From IMG/VR virus record IMGVR_UViG_3300050821_000212, positions 1 through 51,638 of that record: a stretch of 51,638 nt of DNA; one strand, written 5' to 3'. Position 1 is the first letter of the stretch; each line of letters opens with the position of its first letter. The stretch is from a virus. Both the position numbers and the translations under genes were made by a program. The notes below the pieces were generated by a model. It was not told the origin of the DNA. It ran no database searches and saw nothing but the letters and a program-made list of their open reading frames with translations. This document shows positions 40,445 through 50,598 of the stretch, piece by piece.

Positions 40445-43400
40445 TTACCTTCTGCGTCTCTTGGCTTTAATTGTTGTTCCGGTGTCTTTGTCAGGTTCGA
40501 TCAATCCCTGTTGTTCAGCCCTGAGGTGATCCTCAACGATCTGGATGTCACTCAATCCACCTGTTGGGTATCTGGTCAACGAGAAGAACTTCTTGTTAAT
40601 CTGTGACGGTATGGATTGGGTATAACTCTGGACTGCACGTTCGTAGAACGACACCATCTTCTTGGGGTCTTCTAAAGCAGGATGTTGTACGACAGCTAGA
40701 TAAGAATACGCCTTGACTTGATGAGCCTGGGCTGCATCCGGATCATGATTACGTAAAGCATCAAACATAAAGTGAAGTTCTTTGGTAGCCTGTTTGTCAG
40801 CATCGTCTCTGGCTGCATCTTGGATGCGCATGACTCTAGAACGATCAAACGCATCTATCGTCTGAAGGTCTTGGACTCCCATCGTAGACATAAACCAAGC
40901 ATTCTTTGTTGAAACGTTAGTCTGTAACAACGAATTGCTCTTCGTCATCACAGTGTGGGTGCCTGCTGCAGTCAGAGGCACATACAAAGAATTAAAACCG
41001 TTGATAACTCTGGCTGCTTCTATAAGGTCGTTGACGGTAGTCCCCTTGTTACCGTTAGCAGCCCAGTTCCAGAAGTCGTAAGCCAAAGGACTTGCCTTAG
41101 CAAACGCCTCTGCAAACTTAGACCCAGGAGCGCCGGCTACCATAGTCATAATCGTACGGTCTCTAACCATGTCTTCTAACAGACCTGGATTACCAAAGTG
41201 TTCGTCGAAGTCGTACCAATTACCCCTACGTCTGGCTGGATCTTTAGACTTAGGATTAGACGTATACCAAGCTAACATACCGGCAGGCAGGCCGTGGATG
41301 AATGTAGACAGCCACCAGTTGTCTCCAGTGATAAACTTGTTGGTGTGTCCTGGATGGGCGATGTTTATGTTTGTAAACGGGATGTTAATGTCCCAGTTAC
41401 CAGACAACATACTTCGACGTATGTACTCGTCTAGACCTACGCCCAACAAGCCAAGAGGTCCATACAGAGGTCCAAACATCATCGTAGTAACCCCGAATAA
41501 CCGGAGCTTCTCGGCGTTAGTAAGTTGTCTGTTACGACCGAAACCAAGCATGAACTCTGTCAACCTGAGCTTATAAGCCCAGAAGTTAAACGGGATAGAA
41601 CCAGGACCTTTCTGATAGTCAGCGGTGTGTGCCCTGTTCATGCCGTGGTCTAGAATACTAGCACGGTAGAGAATCTTAGCCATGTCTTCTCTGCGGATTA
41701 CTTCGTTCTTTATAGGCATACCAGAAGACTGATCTAACTCGTACTCACCTTTGGCATTCTTCTTGAATTCAAGAGGAGTACCTTCGAAGTTAGTCAGACC
41801 TCCACCTCCACGTCTGTACTCGTGCCATGCAGTATACCACGCGGCATATCTGACGAATTGAGCTCCTTCTTGGAACGGTTTCATACCGGCGTTAAGTATT
41901 GATTGGGCTACAGACTTAATAGGATTGTAGTTATTCGTGTCTACGAGACCGTGTTCGCCAGCGACGTTCCAGAAACCTGTGGTGTGGATACCTTCGTAAG
42001 CTTCCATAAGTTCCCCACGCTTCCAACCAAACGCTTGAGCGAAGGTGTCTAGGAGTTTAAGAAACTCAGGATGGGCGTTAACTCGGGTGAACTCATGCAT
42101 CAAGGCAGCGACGAAACCAGCGCCTGCGTGTCTGGGACCAGCTATACCTAGGACGTTAGTGAATGTCGTTAGCTGCATCGGAAGAGCAGACAGCTTAAAC
42201 AACCCTAGGATTGGGTGGACTGCGATAGACCTTGCGATAGTCCACGGATCTGACATGGCAGGCAGCATCCAAGAAGCTACGACAGAAGCTTTGGGATTTA
42301 CATACAAGTGTCCGACTCTTACCTTGCCTTCATACAGACTCTCAGCAAGCTTAGACGTCACAGAGTACATAAATCGTTCTTCAGGATTGAATGCCCCTGA
42401 GAAAGACTTGATCTTCCTGCGTGTACCCTCCATAGCTCTGATAGCAGGCAGATTCTCTGTAGTCTTATTCCAGTCTATCTCAGCACTGTTAAATATACGC
42501 CACGGAGCGGCCCAGACTTCTTTCTGAGTCCTAGGCTTCATAAGAGGATACGCCTCCTTTAACCAATGGGTTATAGAGGCAATCTTCATAGGATCAGAAG
42601 CTTGTGAGTTAGATATTCGGTTGACAGCCCTACCGAGGACAGGCAAAGGATCAATCATCTTTGTGGGTTCGTATTCCCACAACGGGTTGTTCCACGTACC
42701 TTTGTTACGAGCCGTGAACAGATCTTCAGAATCACGTTCGCCTGTGTATTGAACTTTGAACTGAGCTGCGGCTGAGCCTGACGTAGTGCCATCTCTAAAC
42801 TTCTTACCAAACCTGTCTTCGACAAGGTTGGCAATCACAGGATGCTTGATAGACGCCTCACCTCTGTGGATATAAACTATAGGACTGTCGTAATCCAGAT
42901 AAGGAGGTACACGGCCACCTTGCGGAGTCCGCATCTCTTTGAACCATGCGTTAAACCTGTCTGGTCCCATATGGAGTAGAGACTTAGCCGTAGCCTGACC
43001 TACGTCATGCATACCTTCAACCATATACTTACGAACAGTATTCATTCGCCAAGCAAAGTCTTTACCCTCACCAGGGTTGTCGTGCATCGTTATAATTCTG
43101 TCGCCGTCGTATATCCACGTATCTGTCGTGGAGTCGTATCTGAACTTAGGTTGGACGGCTGCTCCTTGGAACTTATAGTCGAAGTGTCCACCGCCTCTAC
43201 GTGGGATCATCTGTCCTACGTCTAACGGCTTAGTCTCTGACTTGCCGTAATTGATTACGTATCTAACCTTCTTGTTTCTGGCTTTGTACGAGACGTCAGA
43301 CAACCCGTGGTCGTCTAACGAGGTGTCATACATCTCAAAGACAGAAGCTTTGCCTGTCTCTATGTCTTCCTTAATCTGTTGTCCACGTTTAGTCGTGCCT

Positions 43401-45628
43401 AGTTTCTTGGCAGACACGAGGTCGTCGTCGACGCCTTTGGTATCACCTAGGATTAGAACAGGATCATTACCGGCGGGTAACGTATTTCTTCGGATAGCCT
43501 TAACCCAGTCGGACTTAATAGGTTGTCCGCTGTTACTGTCTTTTACCGAGAACTGATGTTGTTCTGTCCCTAAACGGGCAGCGAACTGGTAGGCAGAGAT
43601 GTTACGTAAAGCAAGGTCCATGTTGTACAGACGCTTATACGCGAAATAACCTTCAATCATGTCTGATATGTTAGACATACCGGCGTTAGGCCAGAACAGC
43701 GTGTGCCAGTCTTCTATCTCACCTGGAGACTCGAAGAAGTATCCTTTGTTGCCGTCTTTGTCATAAAGATCACGTCCATACTCTAGGAGTTGGTTGAACT
43801 TACCCCAGTTGTCTTTGTCGATGTCGTTGATGATCTTCCAGTCACCTAGAGCTGTCTCTTTTATTTCTGACGGGGTCATAGCCGTAACGATACGGTTCTG
43901 CATCTCAGTCTTAGACATAGACATGCCAGGAGACGACACCCATCCTTTGGCCAAAGAGTCCAGCCAACTACGTGGAGTACGGGTATCCTTCGTTGACGCT
44001 AGTCCTGTCTCTGAATTACCTAAGAGAGCCTCTGAGTTCTCAACAAATGGAGTCCTGAGCTGAATAGCCCAGCCAGAGCCTTTGTTTACGACTATGGCTC
44101 CTACGTCGTTAGGATCAGTCTTAAGATGTACCCCCATCAACGGAGCTTGTAGTTCTGCAGTCTCTTTATCTTTGAATAACGTACCGTCGTAAGTACCGGC
44201 ATAACTTCTAGTCGTATACGTACCTGTGACGTTGTTGTAGTCAGCTACTGGATCAAACTCAATGTTTAGGATGGCGTTGCCCCATCCACGGTAGTTACCG
44301 CGGATACGATCCATCTCTTCACGCACGACGTCCGACTGAGCAATAGCGTAAGGTGTGCGATTAACTTTCTGGACTGTAGCAATCTTCTCGGTAAAGCCTG
44401 CGACAGACGAGTCGTTAGCGTCTTGAATACGGTTGGTCAGATCCTGACCGTAGAAACTTCCTCTCTCGATAGTAGGATCTGTCTTAACAAGATCCATGTC
44501 TATCCGATAGTTAGAAGTCAGAGACTGAAGATCTCTTTGCTGTTCAGACAGCGGATTAGTACCTGCGTCGATGTTAGCAGCAGTCTGTACTTCTGCCGCT
44601 TTCTCTAAATCACCATGAGTAGATGCCTGGACTGCTTCTGCAGGCCTAGTGTTGTCTACAGTAGTAGACGCCTTGACAGCCTCGTCAGCAGCCTGTTGAA
44701 CTGGACCTGTAGGTCTGCCTTCCATCCTGTCTAGAATGCTTTGGGCTACAGCACGAGTAGCTGGGTCAGCCCTGGTGTCGTTAGCGACGGCACGTATCTT
44801 GTCGAGCTTAGACTGAGTCTCCATCTTCATTTCAGGAAGAGTGGTTGAGTCCGCAGTCGTGACGTACTTTCCGGTAGCCTTCGTACCAAACCCCATGATA
44901 AACAAACCAGTACCAATCACGTTAGCTACAGATTCGAGAGGTAAAATTTGTCCTTGTTCCTGAGCTTTCTTGAGAGACGGAAAATACTTCTCTATCGTCT
45001 CCCCTGTAGCTTCTATAGGCGCACCAAGTATGGCTGAAACTATGTCGTTAGCTATCGAGAAAGGCGCTGTAGCGTACGGAGTCGGATGCAGTATCTGACT
45101 AGCTATATCTTGCGAAGCACCTTGGAAAGACTGAGCGTACGCAGTACCCCATGTCTTAGCTACATCCCACATCGTACTTGCGTGAGCTGCGTCTGCCGAC
45201 ACTTGATCGACAGCGGCAGCATTCTGGATGTTAGCCTGACCGTATAAAGACGTTCCATAAAACTCATTGCTCATGTCTTTCATAGGAGACATGAACTTAT
45301 TAGCAAACTCTTGTTCGATAATAGATTGCGGATCGGCGTTCTTAGGAGGTGGCAGTTGTCCCGTCTGACCTAAGGTAGCCAGCCTGTTGTTAGTATCTTG
45401 AAGCTTTACTGCTGCGGCGGCAGACTGACGCATCTCAGGTTCTTGTCCTGACAGGATGCCTGAATACCAAGAATCTTTATTCATGTTAGGCATGTAAGAG
45501 CCTAGACCAAACTGAGCCTTCTCGGCACGCAGACGTGCGGTATCGACATCAACAGGTGGAGTTGAAGGACCTATCGAGACAGTCTGAGTATCCTCAGGAG
45601 CTTGACCTATGTTTACTGTGTCTACCAT
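40445..45628 (-). CDS. Giant internal virion protein, gp16-like position
   Basis: 1727 residues, the largest gene here. It starts within the upstream stop. Long mixed stretches with several hydrophobic patches (MLPAMSDPWTIARSIAVHPI; TTMMFGPLYGPLGLLGVGLD) that could cross the host membrane, as expected of an ejection-channel protein. I see no lytic transglycosylase motif, which T7 gp16 has near its N-terminus. A basic tail TIKAKRRRR closes it. Role inferred from size and order: genome ejection. Confidence 0.75.
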   Translation of the reverse strand: MVDTVNIGQAPEDTQTVSIGPSTPPVDVDTARLRAEKAQFGLGSYMPNMNKDSWYSGILSGQEPEMRQSAAAAVKLQDTNNRLATLGQTGQLPPPKNADPQSIIEQEFANKFMSPMKDMSNEFYGTSLYGQANIQNAAAVDQVSADAAHASTMWDVAKTWGTAYAQSFQGASQDIASQILHPTPYATAPFSIANDIVSAILGAPIEATGETIEKYFPSLKKAQEQGQILPLESVANVIGTGLFIMGFGTKATGKYVTTADSTTLPEMKMETQSKLDKIRAVANDTRADPATRAVAQSILDRMEGRPTGPVQQAADEAVKASTTVDNTRPAEAVQASTHGDLEKAAEVQTAANIDAGTNPLSEQQRDLQSLTSNYRIDMDLVKTDPTIERGSFYGQDLTNRIQDANDSSVAGFTEKIATVQKVNRTPYAIAQSDVVREEMDRIRGNYRGWGNAILNIEFDPVADYNNVTGTYTTRSYAGTYDGTLFKDKETAELQAPLMGVHLKTDPNDVGAIVVNKGSGWAIQLRTPFVENSEALLGNSETGLASTKDTRTPRSWLDSLAKGWVSSPGMSMSKTEMQNRIVTAMTPSEIKETALGDWKIINDIDKDNWGKFNQLLEYGRDLYDKDGNKGYFFESPGEIEDWHTLFWPNAGMSNISDMIEGYFAYKRLYNMDLALRNISAYQFAARLGTEQHQFSVKDSNSGQPIKSDWVKAIRRNTLPAGNDPVLILGDTKGVDDDLVSAKKLGTTKRGQQIKEDIETGKASVFEMYDTSLDDHGLSDVSYKARNKKVRYVINYGKSETKPLDVGQMIPRRGGGHFDYKFQGAAVQPKFRYDSTTDTWIYDGDRIITMHDNPGEGKDFAWRMNTVRKYMVEGMHDVGQATAKSLLHMGPDRFNAWFKEMRTPQGGRVPPYLDYDSPIVYIHRGEASIKHPVIANLVEDRFGKKFRDGTTSGSAAAQFKVQYTGERDSEDLFTARNKGTWNNPLWEYEPTKMIDPLPVLGRAVNRISNSQASDPMKIASITHWLKEAYPLMKPRTQKEVWAAPWRIFNSAEIDWNKTTENLPAIRAMEGTRRKIKSFSGAFNPEERFMYSVTSKLAESLYEGKVRVGHLYVNPKASVVASWMLPAMSDPWTIARSIAVHPILGLFKLSALPMQLTTFTNVLGIAGPRHAGAGFVAALMHEFTRVNAHPEFLKLLDTFAQAFGWKRGELMEAYEGIHTTGFWNVAGEHGLVDTNNYNPIKSVAQSILNAGMKPFQEGAQFVRYAAWYTAWHEYRRGGGGLTNFEGTPLEFKKNAKGEYELDQSSGMPIKNEVIRREDMAKILYRASILDHGMNRAHTADYQKGPGSIPFNFWAYKLRLTEFMLGFGRNRQLTNAEKLRLFGVTTMMFGPLYGPLGLLGVGLDEYIRRSMLSGNWDINIPFTNINIAHPGHTNKFITGDNWWLSTFIHGLPAGMLAWYTSNPKSKDPARRRGNWYDFDEHFGNPGLLEDMVRDRTIMTMVAGAPGSKFAEAFAKASPLAYDFWNWAANGNKGTTVNDLIEAARVINGFNSLYVPLTAAGTHTVMTKSNSLLQTNVSTKNAWFMSTMGVQDLQTIDAFDRSRVMRIQDAARDDADKQATKELHFMFDALRNHDPDAAQAHQVKAYSYLAVVQHPALEDPKKMVSFYERAVQSYTQSIPSQINKKFFSLTRYPTGGLSDIQIVEDHLRAEQQGLIEPDKDTGTTIKAKRRRR

Positions 45629-46203
45629 TACGCTAACAACATAGGAGCCAGAGAGAGCAGTTGAGCTATATTGCCTGCACCTTTAGTTATGTCCCCACCT
45701 AGTGCAGCTATGCCAGAAGCTTTGTTAGCCGAGCTTTCAGCCTGAGCTTTAGCAATCTTCTGTTGATCAATCTGGTTATCCAGGGAGAACATCTGCTGAC
45801 CAATCTGGAGGTTCTGTGAGAGACTCTCCATGGTCCATGCGCCTTGGGCAGCAGCCTGAGCTTGTCCACCTTTAGCACCAGAACCAAACTGAGCACCGCC
45901 GGCTACTGCTGCAGCCATGCCTTGTGCTTGAGTCTTCTGGACGTTACGGAGGTTCTCTATGGACTGACGTTGGAAGTTTAACTGCATCTGTTGCTGACGT
46001 TGGGCATTAACCTGCATCTCTAGGTTAGCTGTATTTATGTCAGCCTGATAGACCTCCCCTTGGGCTTTAGACTGTTGAGCTTGACCTATCGCAGACAGAG
46101 CAAGACCACCGAGACCTATCCCGGCTGTCCAGCCTCCAAGGCCACCGCCTGCTCCGCCAGCACTAGAGGCGTCTTTACCGCCTGAAATATCATCCGGATC
46201 CAT
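45628..46203 (-). CDS. Internal virion protein, gp14-like
   Basis: 191 residues from the ATG at 46203, which overlaps the tail-tube gene's stop; an extension to 46239 is not needed. A Gly-rich hydrophobic stretch (GGLGGWTAGIGLGGLALSAI) is followed by a Gln-rich helix (NAQRQQQMQLNFQRQSIENL) and an Ala/Gly-rich part. This composition is typical of gp14-like ejection proteins. Confidence 0.75.
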   Translation of the reverse strand: MDPDDISGGKDASSAGGAGGGLGGWTAGIGLGGLALSAIGQAQQSKAQGEVYQADINTANLEMQVNAQRQQQMQLNFQRQSIENLRNVQKTQAQGMAAAVAGGAQFGSGAKGGQAQAAAQGAWTMESLSQNLQIGQQMFSLDNQIDQQKIAKAQAESSANKASGIAALGGDITKGAGNIAQLLSLAPMLLA

Positions 46204-48575
46204 TACGGCCCCTGTCGTATATCTTCGAACATAGACCAACCATCAAAGCTGAATGGTTGTCCTTGTACCGACGAGACAGCAATCTGCAAAGACATTCCCT
46301 GTCCTCGTAGTTTATGTCTACGGTATGTCCTGTTGAAGTTAGGATTAAAGTTAGTCACTGTTTGGATGGTAGAATATCTGCCAGAGTTGCCAGAGTTAGC
46401 GTAGTCCCAGATGCCTTGGATTGTATACGCGTAAGGTACGTCGTTGTTACAGAACATCTGGATGTAGTTAGAGTTCCACTTCTTAAGACCTTTGCCGTGT
46501 AGGTTATACCCAGTCACGAAGTAACTGACGTAGTTCACCCCTACGTCATCTACCGAGAACCAGTCTACCCAGTTAGTAGAGTCCAGTTCCTCAGCGAAGG
46601 ACACATTAGTACCGTCAGTAGCAAAGTATTTAAATGTGGCATCTAATACTCCTGAAGGATAAGACATGTATATCACGTCAGACACATACCAGACGTTGTC
46701 TGAAGCTATAGTATAAGGGTAGAAGGCTTTGTTATAGATGTTAAGATTAAGTATCGTGTCGAACTGATAACGGTTAGAGATACCAGCCTCTTGGGTAGAC
46801 CTGAAGGCCCACTGGACTATATAAGTCAGAGGGTTGTAGTCTCCACGGACGAATCTCTTAGAATCTCTGGGTATTTGGTTGTAGTAAGTCAGAATAGTTC
46901 CGACAGTCAGAGGTTCTACCTGCATGCCGCCAAAGCCATAGGGAGACTCCCCCTTGCTTGGAGTAACCGAGTAGATGCCTTCTTCGTTCCAGAACATAGG
47001 CAGACCGTTGACGCTTACCAGAGACGTGCAGGATATACTCTGGACTGCGGAGATCTTGTTTATAGAGTAGTCGTTAGCCGTGAATCCTAGTCCTTGGTTA
47101 CCACGTATGATCCAGATGCCGTTAGCCGCGAAGACTAAGACGCCGTTCTGGATTGAGAATAGGTTATAGATTGAGCCTGAGCCTTGGATGACAATGACAC
47201 CGCCGTCAGTAGGGAGTTCTTCGTTCAGAGTCTCGTCGGTAGGGTCGTTGACTTGGTAACATGAGCCGAAGTCTTGAGGAGTCTGTACGATCTGGGAGAA
47301 ATAGATGTTCTCAGTCCAGGTGTTATATATTGCGTCACCGGTAGCCTGCTGTGATGCGTCTACGCCTGAGTACCACACCCTGCCTTGGAACCACGTACCA
47401 CACTTAGGACGTGTACTTGTAGTCACGGCAGTAAGACCAGATATGCCTGACACAAGGCCTCTGTTCTGGTTGAACGGGTTTAGTATGTAATGTCCTTGCG
47501 GAGCTTGACCACTGCCGATAGAAATGTTTGGTTCGGTGGTTGCGGGATTAAACTCACCGGTGTCGTCTTTGTACTCATACCAGATGTCTGCGTTACTGGG
47601 ATAGTTACCTTCTGCAGACAGCCATTCTGATATATACCCAGAGTCTGCCGGAAATAGATAAATTTGAGAGCAGCTTATAGGGGGCCCTTGTCCTTGGTCT
47701 GTAGATGTTACTTCGTATCTCTGATTGGAAGGTGTATTAACATAAGTGATACTAACGGTCATCGTTGAGTTTGTGTAAGCCGTTACAGTACCGCCTGCGG
47801 CGGGAGATATAGGAGATAACTCCCAAGGTATGACTACGACGTTTACTGGCTGGCCGTTAGACACACCTGTAATGCCGCTAGCTGTGGGAAATGCTTGGGA
47901 AGACACAGTCATTTGGAAGATGCCGCTGGTAGATACCTGAGCCACCCACGGAGATCCTGTGATCCATCCTTGGTTAGTTAAGTTATAGTTATGTTCAGGA
48001 GTCAGTGTGGCAGGCCTGAAGTTAATAGGAACTCCAGGTTCGTATATGCCAGCAAAATCTCTGATCTGAAGTGTGATTAAGTTAGCCGTTATAGTCCCTG
48101 CGTTGTACGTGCAGTAGAAGGGATCACAGTCAGGATGAAAGACAAACAGATAACCATTGCCGTCTGTGAACTGACACTCAGTCTGATTTACCGTAGCTGT
48201 GTTACCAGAGGCTTGGTAGGTAGACACCGTGACTGTAGAAGCCAAGAGCTGTGCGGATAACGGACTAGATTCCGTAGCAGCACTAGACGTAAAGAAGTAT
48301 AACGTGTTGCCGATCTGAACGACTAGAACTTGAGTAAGACCGTCTCCACCTACGTTAGTCCATTTGTATGTGTTAAAAGCAACGCTGGATTGCATCACAG
48401 CCGACTTAACGGCATTAACTTCAAGGTCAATACCTTCACGACGAACAGCTTCCCCAATAATAGAAAAGACAACATTCTCGGTGTCAGTACATGCATTTTC
48501 GGGGAAGTTAAGCCCGGTGAATTCGGTCTTAAGTCCCCCGATAAATGAGTTCATTAAAGAGGCAGAAGCAACCAT
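46203..48575 (-). CDS. Tail tubular protein B-like (nozzle)
   Basis: 790 residues, beta-rich. The start (SLMNSFIGGLKTEFTGLNFP, then ACTDTENVVFSIIGEAVRRE) and internal features such as VNGLPMFWNEEGIYSVTPSK match gp12-like nozzle proteins of podophage tails. It lies after the smaller tail-tube gene, as in T7. It would close the tail tip and open on adsorption. Confidence 0.8.
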   Translation of the reverse strand: MVASASLMNSFIGGLKTEFTGLNFPENACTDTENVVFSIIGEAVRREGIDLEVNAVKSAVMQSSVAFNTYKWTNVGGDGLTQVLVVQIGNTLYFFTSSAATESSPLSAQLLASTVTVSTYQASGNTATVNQTECQFTDGNGYLFVFHPDCDPFYCTYNAGTITANLITLQIRDFAGIYEPGVPINFRPATLTPEHNYNLTNQGWITGSPWVAQVSTSGIFQMTVSSQAFPTASGITGVSNGQPVNVVVIPWELSPISPAAGGTVTAYTNSTMTVSITYVNTPSNQRYEVTSTDQGQGPPISCSQIYLFPADSGYISEWLSAEGNYPSNADIWYEYKDDTGEFNPATTEPNISIGSGQAPQGHYILNPFNQNRGLVSGISGLTAVTTSTRPKCGTWFQGRVWYSGVDASQQATGDAIYNTWTENIYFSQIVQTPQDFGSCYQVNDPTDETLNEELPTDGGVIVIQGSGSIYNLFSIQNGVLVFAANGIWIIRGNQGLGFTANDYSINKISAVQSISCTSLVSVNGLPMFWNEEGIYSVTPSKGESPYGFGGMQVEPLTVGTILTYYNQIPRDSKRFVRGDYNPLTYIVQWAFRSTQEAGISNRYQFDTILNLNIYNKAFYPYTIASDNVWYVSDVIYMSYPSGVLDATFKYFATDGTNVSFAEELDSTNWVDWFSVDDVGVNYVSYFVTGYNLHGKGLKKWNSNYIQMFCNNDVPYAYTIQGIWDYANSGNSGRYSTIQTVTNFNPNFNRTYRRHKLRGQGMSLQIAVSSVQGQPFSFDGWSMFEDIRQGP

Positions 48576-48880
48576 TAGTTGTCTATGATATCCGTTATCT
48601 GTATGTTCCTGAGTCTGTAATACTCGGAGACAAACTTGTGTAGTTTAGCGAAGGATGTCCACTTCTGTTTAAAGGCAGGCGGTATGATGCCATCTTTGTA
48701 TTGAACAGACCAGTGTCCGTATTCTTCATCCATCAGGGCGTGTAGTTCATTCTTACCTGTAAACAGGTTCTTGTCTACCATTCCTTTGGAATTAAGTACG
48801 TCTGCTCCTTCTATTGGTTTAAGGACTAACGTCCTGTCTTTAGAATGATTCTTTATGAGATTGGTTGGTCGACCGCTCAC
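48575..48880 (-). CDS. 101-residue unknown late protein
   Basis: GTG start inside the preceding gene. Basic N-terminus (MSGRPTNLIKNHSKDRTLVL), then a helical part (FVSEYYRLRNIQITDIIDN). Located between the two tail-tube genes. Function unknown. Confidence 0.6.
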   Translation of the reverse strand: MSGRPTNLIKNHSKDRTLVLKPIEGADVLNSKGMVDKNLFTGKNELHALMDEEYGHWSVQYKDGIIPPAFKQKWTSFAKLHKFVSEYYRLRNIQITDIIDN

Positions 48881-50013
48881 CAGTAGTTACCTCCGTATCG
48901 ACCGGACCAACGACGACCGAAGTTAGGCAGTTCGTTGAAGTATCCGGGTTTGTTAGCGATAGCCTTCCATTTCTGTAGGCTTACGACTTGTCGTCCTACT
49001 TCTTCCTCAGCCCGTTGGTTAGGTGTCTGCTTAAGCTCGGCAAACGCAAGAGCCTTGGCGTCATTGAAGAAGAGCGGGAATGTTTGATCCTCTATGGGTG
49101 GATATACGTTGTCCTGCATAACCAGAGGAGGATATACCCAACCCCATGCCATAGTCTTTGAAGACTGCAAAGTTGAGTCTTGAGAGTTATCATAAGAGTC
49201 AAATATCAGATACTGGTTGCCTATGACACAACAGTATTGAGGTTGTCTGTCGGTGTAGTAATAGAAGCTAAACGACATAGGAAGTCCAGTGGCATTCTCT
49301 GTCGTAGCGAAGTTAAACTGTCCTACGTTACCTGAGAAATCAGGTCCTATCGAGTTAGTCATCACTACGAAGTCTTCTACCGGGATGATGTGAACCTCCT
49401 TGTAGATAGGACCGGTGAATGATCCTGACTGTGAGATCACCCAATTAGCGTATGTGCCTGAACCGACGGCGTTAGTGACGTTAATCACCAAAGTAGTTCC
49501 TGAATAACTAAGGACATTACCAGTCATCAAGATGTTGTAGTTACCTACGACGGTAATATACGCAGTATCGTTGACGTTGATGTTAAGTCCTGAGCCGACA
49601 GTGAATGTCAATGTCCCTGTAGCTACCGTGTTAGAAGAAAGAGAAGTAGTAGACCAGCCGTTAGCGTTAGATACAAGGTCAGTGTTGGTGTCGTGAGGTG
49701 AGTAAGCTCCGTATTGATCTACCTGAGTCTCTGCGTTATCCGCAGGGTTAGTGTCTAGATACTTCAACCATTCGATACGAGTCACACCCTGAGGGAATGT
49801 CATTAGGACGGGAGAAGTCACGCTGTCTGACGCCTGTAGTTGAAACAGTTGGTTATGCTGAGGCAGGTCATACCTGCCTAGCATGTTCATGTAGGTTTGT
49901 TTGACTATGTCAGCAACCTGAAGAGACTCGGTGGTGTCAGATATCGAGTTTACCTCGTCTGAACCCATAGAGCTTAAGATGGACTGAACCATCTGTAGTA
50001 AAGTCATCTTCAT
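48877..50013 (-). CDS. Tail tubular protein A-like with inserted domain
   Basis: 378 residues, longer than the ~200 of T7 gp11. The N-terminal helix pair (TESLQVADIVKQTYMNMLGR) and the C-terminal NDAKALAFAELKQTPNQRAE followed by a Gly/Tyr/Arg tail fit the tail adaptor. Between residues ~100 and 195 is an inserted beta domain (TGTLTFTVGSGLNINVNDTA; ITVVGNYNILMTGNVLSYSG) of a kind repeated in other phage structural proteins. Confidence 0.75.
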   Translation of the reverse strand: MKMTLLQMVQSILSSMGSDEVNSISDTTESLQVADIVKQTYMNMLGRYDLPQHNQLFQLQASDSVTSPVLMTFPQGVTRIEWLKYLDTNPADNAETQVDQYGAYSPHDTNTDLVSNANGWSTTSLSSNTVATGTLTFTVGSGLNINVNDTAYITVVGNYNILMTGNVLSYSGTTLVINVTNAVGSGTYANWVISQSGSFTGPIYKEVHIIPVEDFVVMTNSIGPDFSGNVGQFNFATTENATGLPMSFSFYYYTDRQPQYCCVIGNQYLIFDSYDNSQDSTLQSSKTMAWGWVYPPLVMQDNVYPPIEDQTFPLFFNDAKALAFAELKQTPNQRAEEEVGRQVVSLQKWKAIANKPGYFNELPNFGRRWSGRYGGNYW

Positions 50014-50357
50014 TTAATTATTCCGTACATGAACAAGCCTGTTACTATAATACCGAAGACAGTCATTAGATAGCCACTAATAGGATCTGTAGTTGCACAC
50101 GCGTGGTGACACCAAGACAAATGTGGTGCTATTACTTTGTCCCACGCTACAGCCTTCCATATGTAAATTGCGTAAGGTATGGCGAACAGATCCATCAGGG
50201 CTGCTACGAACCACCACTTACTTTCTACTGTAGAGAAGCCTTCTATCCTGGCTGCAGCAATAGTAGTCTCGTCGTTATCTACAGCAGTCTTGTATCCTAA
50301 GAAGCTAGAGAGTAACTTACTTACACCACTGAAGAGTAGGGAGATGAGACTAAACAA
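50010..50357 (-). CDS. 115-residue membrane protein, lysis cassette candidate
   Basis: TTG start inside the previous gene. Hydrophobic segments around residues 1-20, 48-75 (WWFVAALMDLFAIPYAIYIW) and 92-113 (ISGYLMTVFGIIVTGLFMYG). Three segments next to the endolysin suggest a class I-like holin or accessory membrane protein. Not proven. Confidence 0.6.
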   Translation of the reverse strand: MFSLISLLFSGVSKLLSSFLGYKTAVDNDETTIAAARIEGFSTVESKWWFVAALMDLFAIPYAIYIWKAVAWDKVIAPHLSWCHHACATTDPISGYLMTVFGIIVTGLFMYGIIK

Positions 50358-50598
50358 CAGCCTTCACTTCGGTAACAGCGGTAGACGTTGCGCCGGAGAT
50401 CTTAGTGGCTGCCGCCTTAATCCAAGAGACTACTACGTCCCAGCCCCAGCGACCTAGAACCCAGCCTGCGGCGAAGATACCGACGTCGCCTGCGATAGTC
50501 CAATTAATCCAAGAAGTCATGTGTGTTCCTTGTGTTTGAAGAGTGTAGTGGTGGTCGACACAATACTGTGCCAACTGAGCGGCTGTGTGAGTAGCCAT
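50350..50598 (-). CDS. 82-residue holin candidate
   Basis: Start at 50598 (ATG overlapping the endolysin stop; AAAGGAAAA upstream). A short polar N-terminus, then WINWTIAGDVGIFAAGWVLG and RWGWDVVVSWIKAA, one long or two short membrane segments, and a Ala/Thr/Lys tail. Position right after the endolysin supports a holin role. Confidence 0.6.
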   Translation of the reverse strand: MATHTAAQLAQYCVDHHYTLQTQGTHMTSWINWTIAGDVGIFAAGWVLGRWGWDVVVSWIKAAATKISGATSTAVTEVKAVV

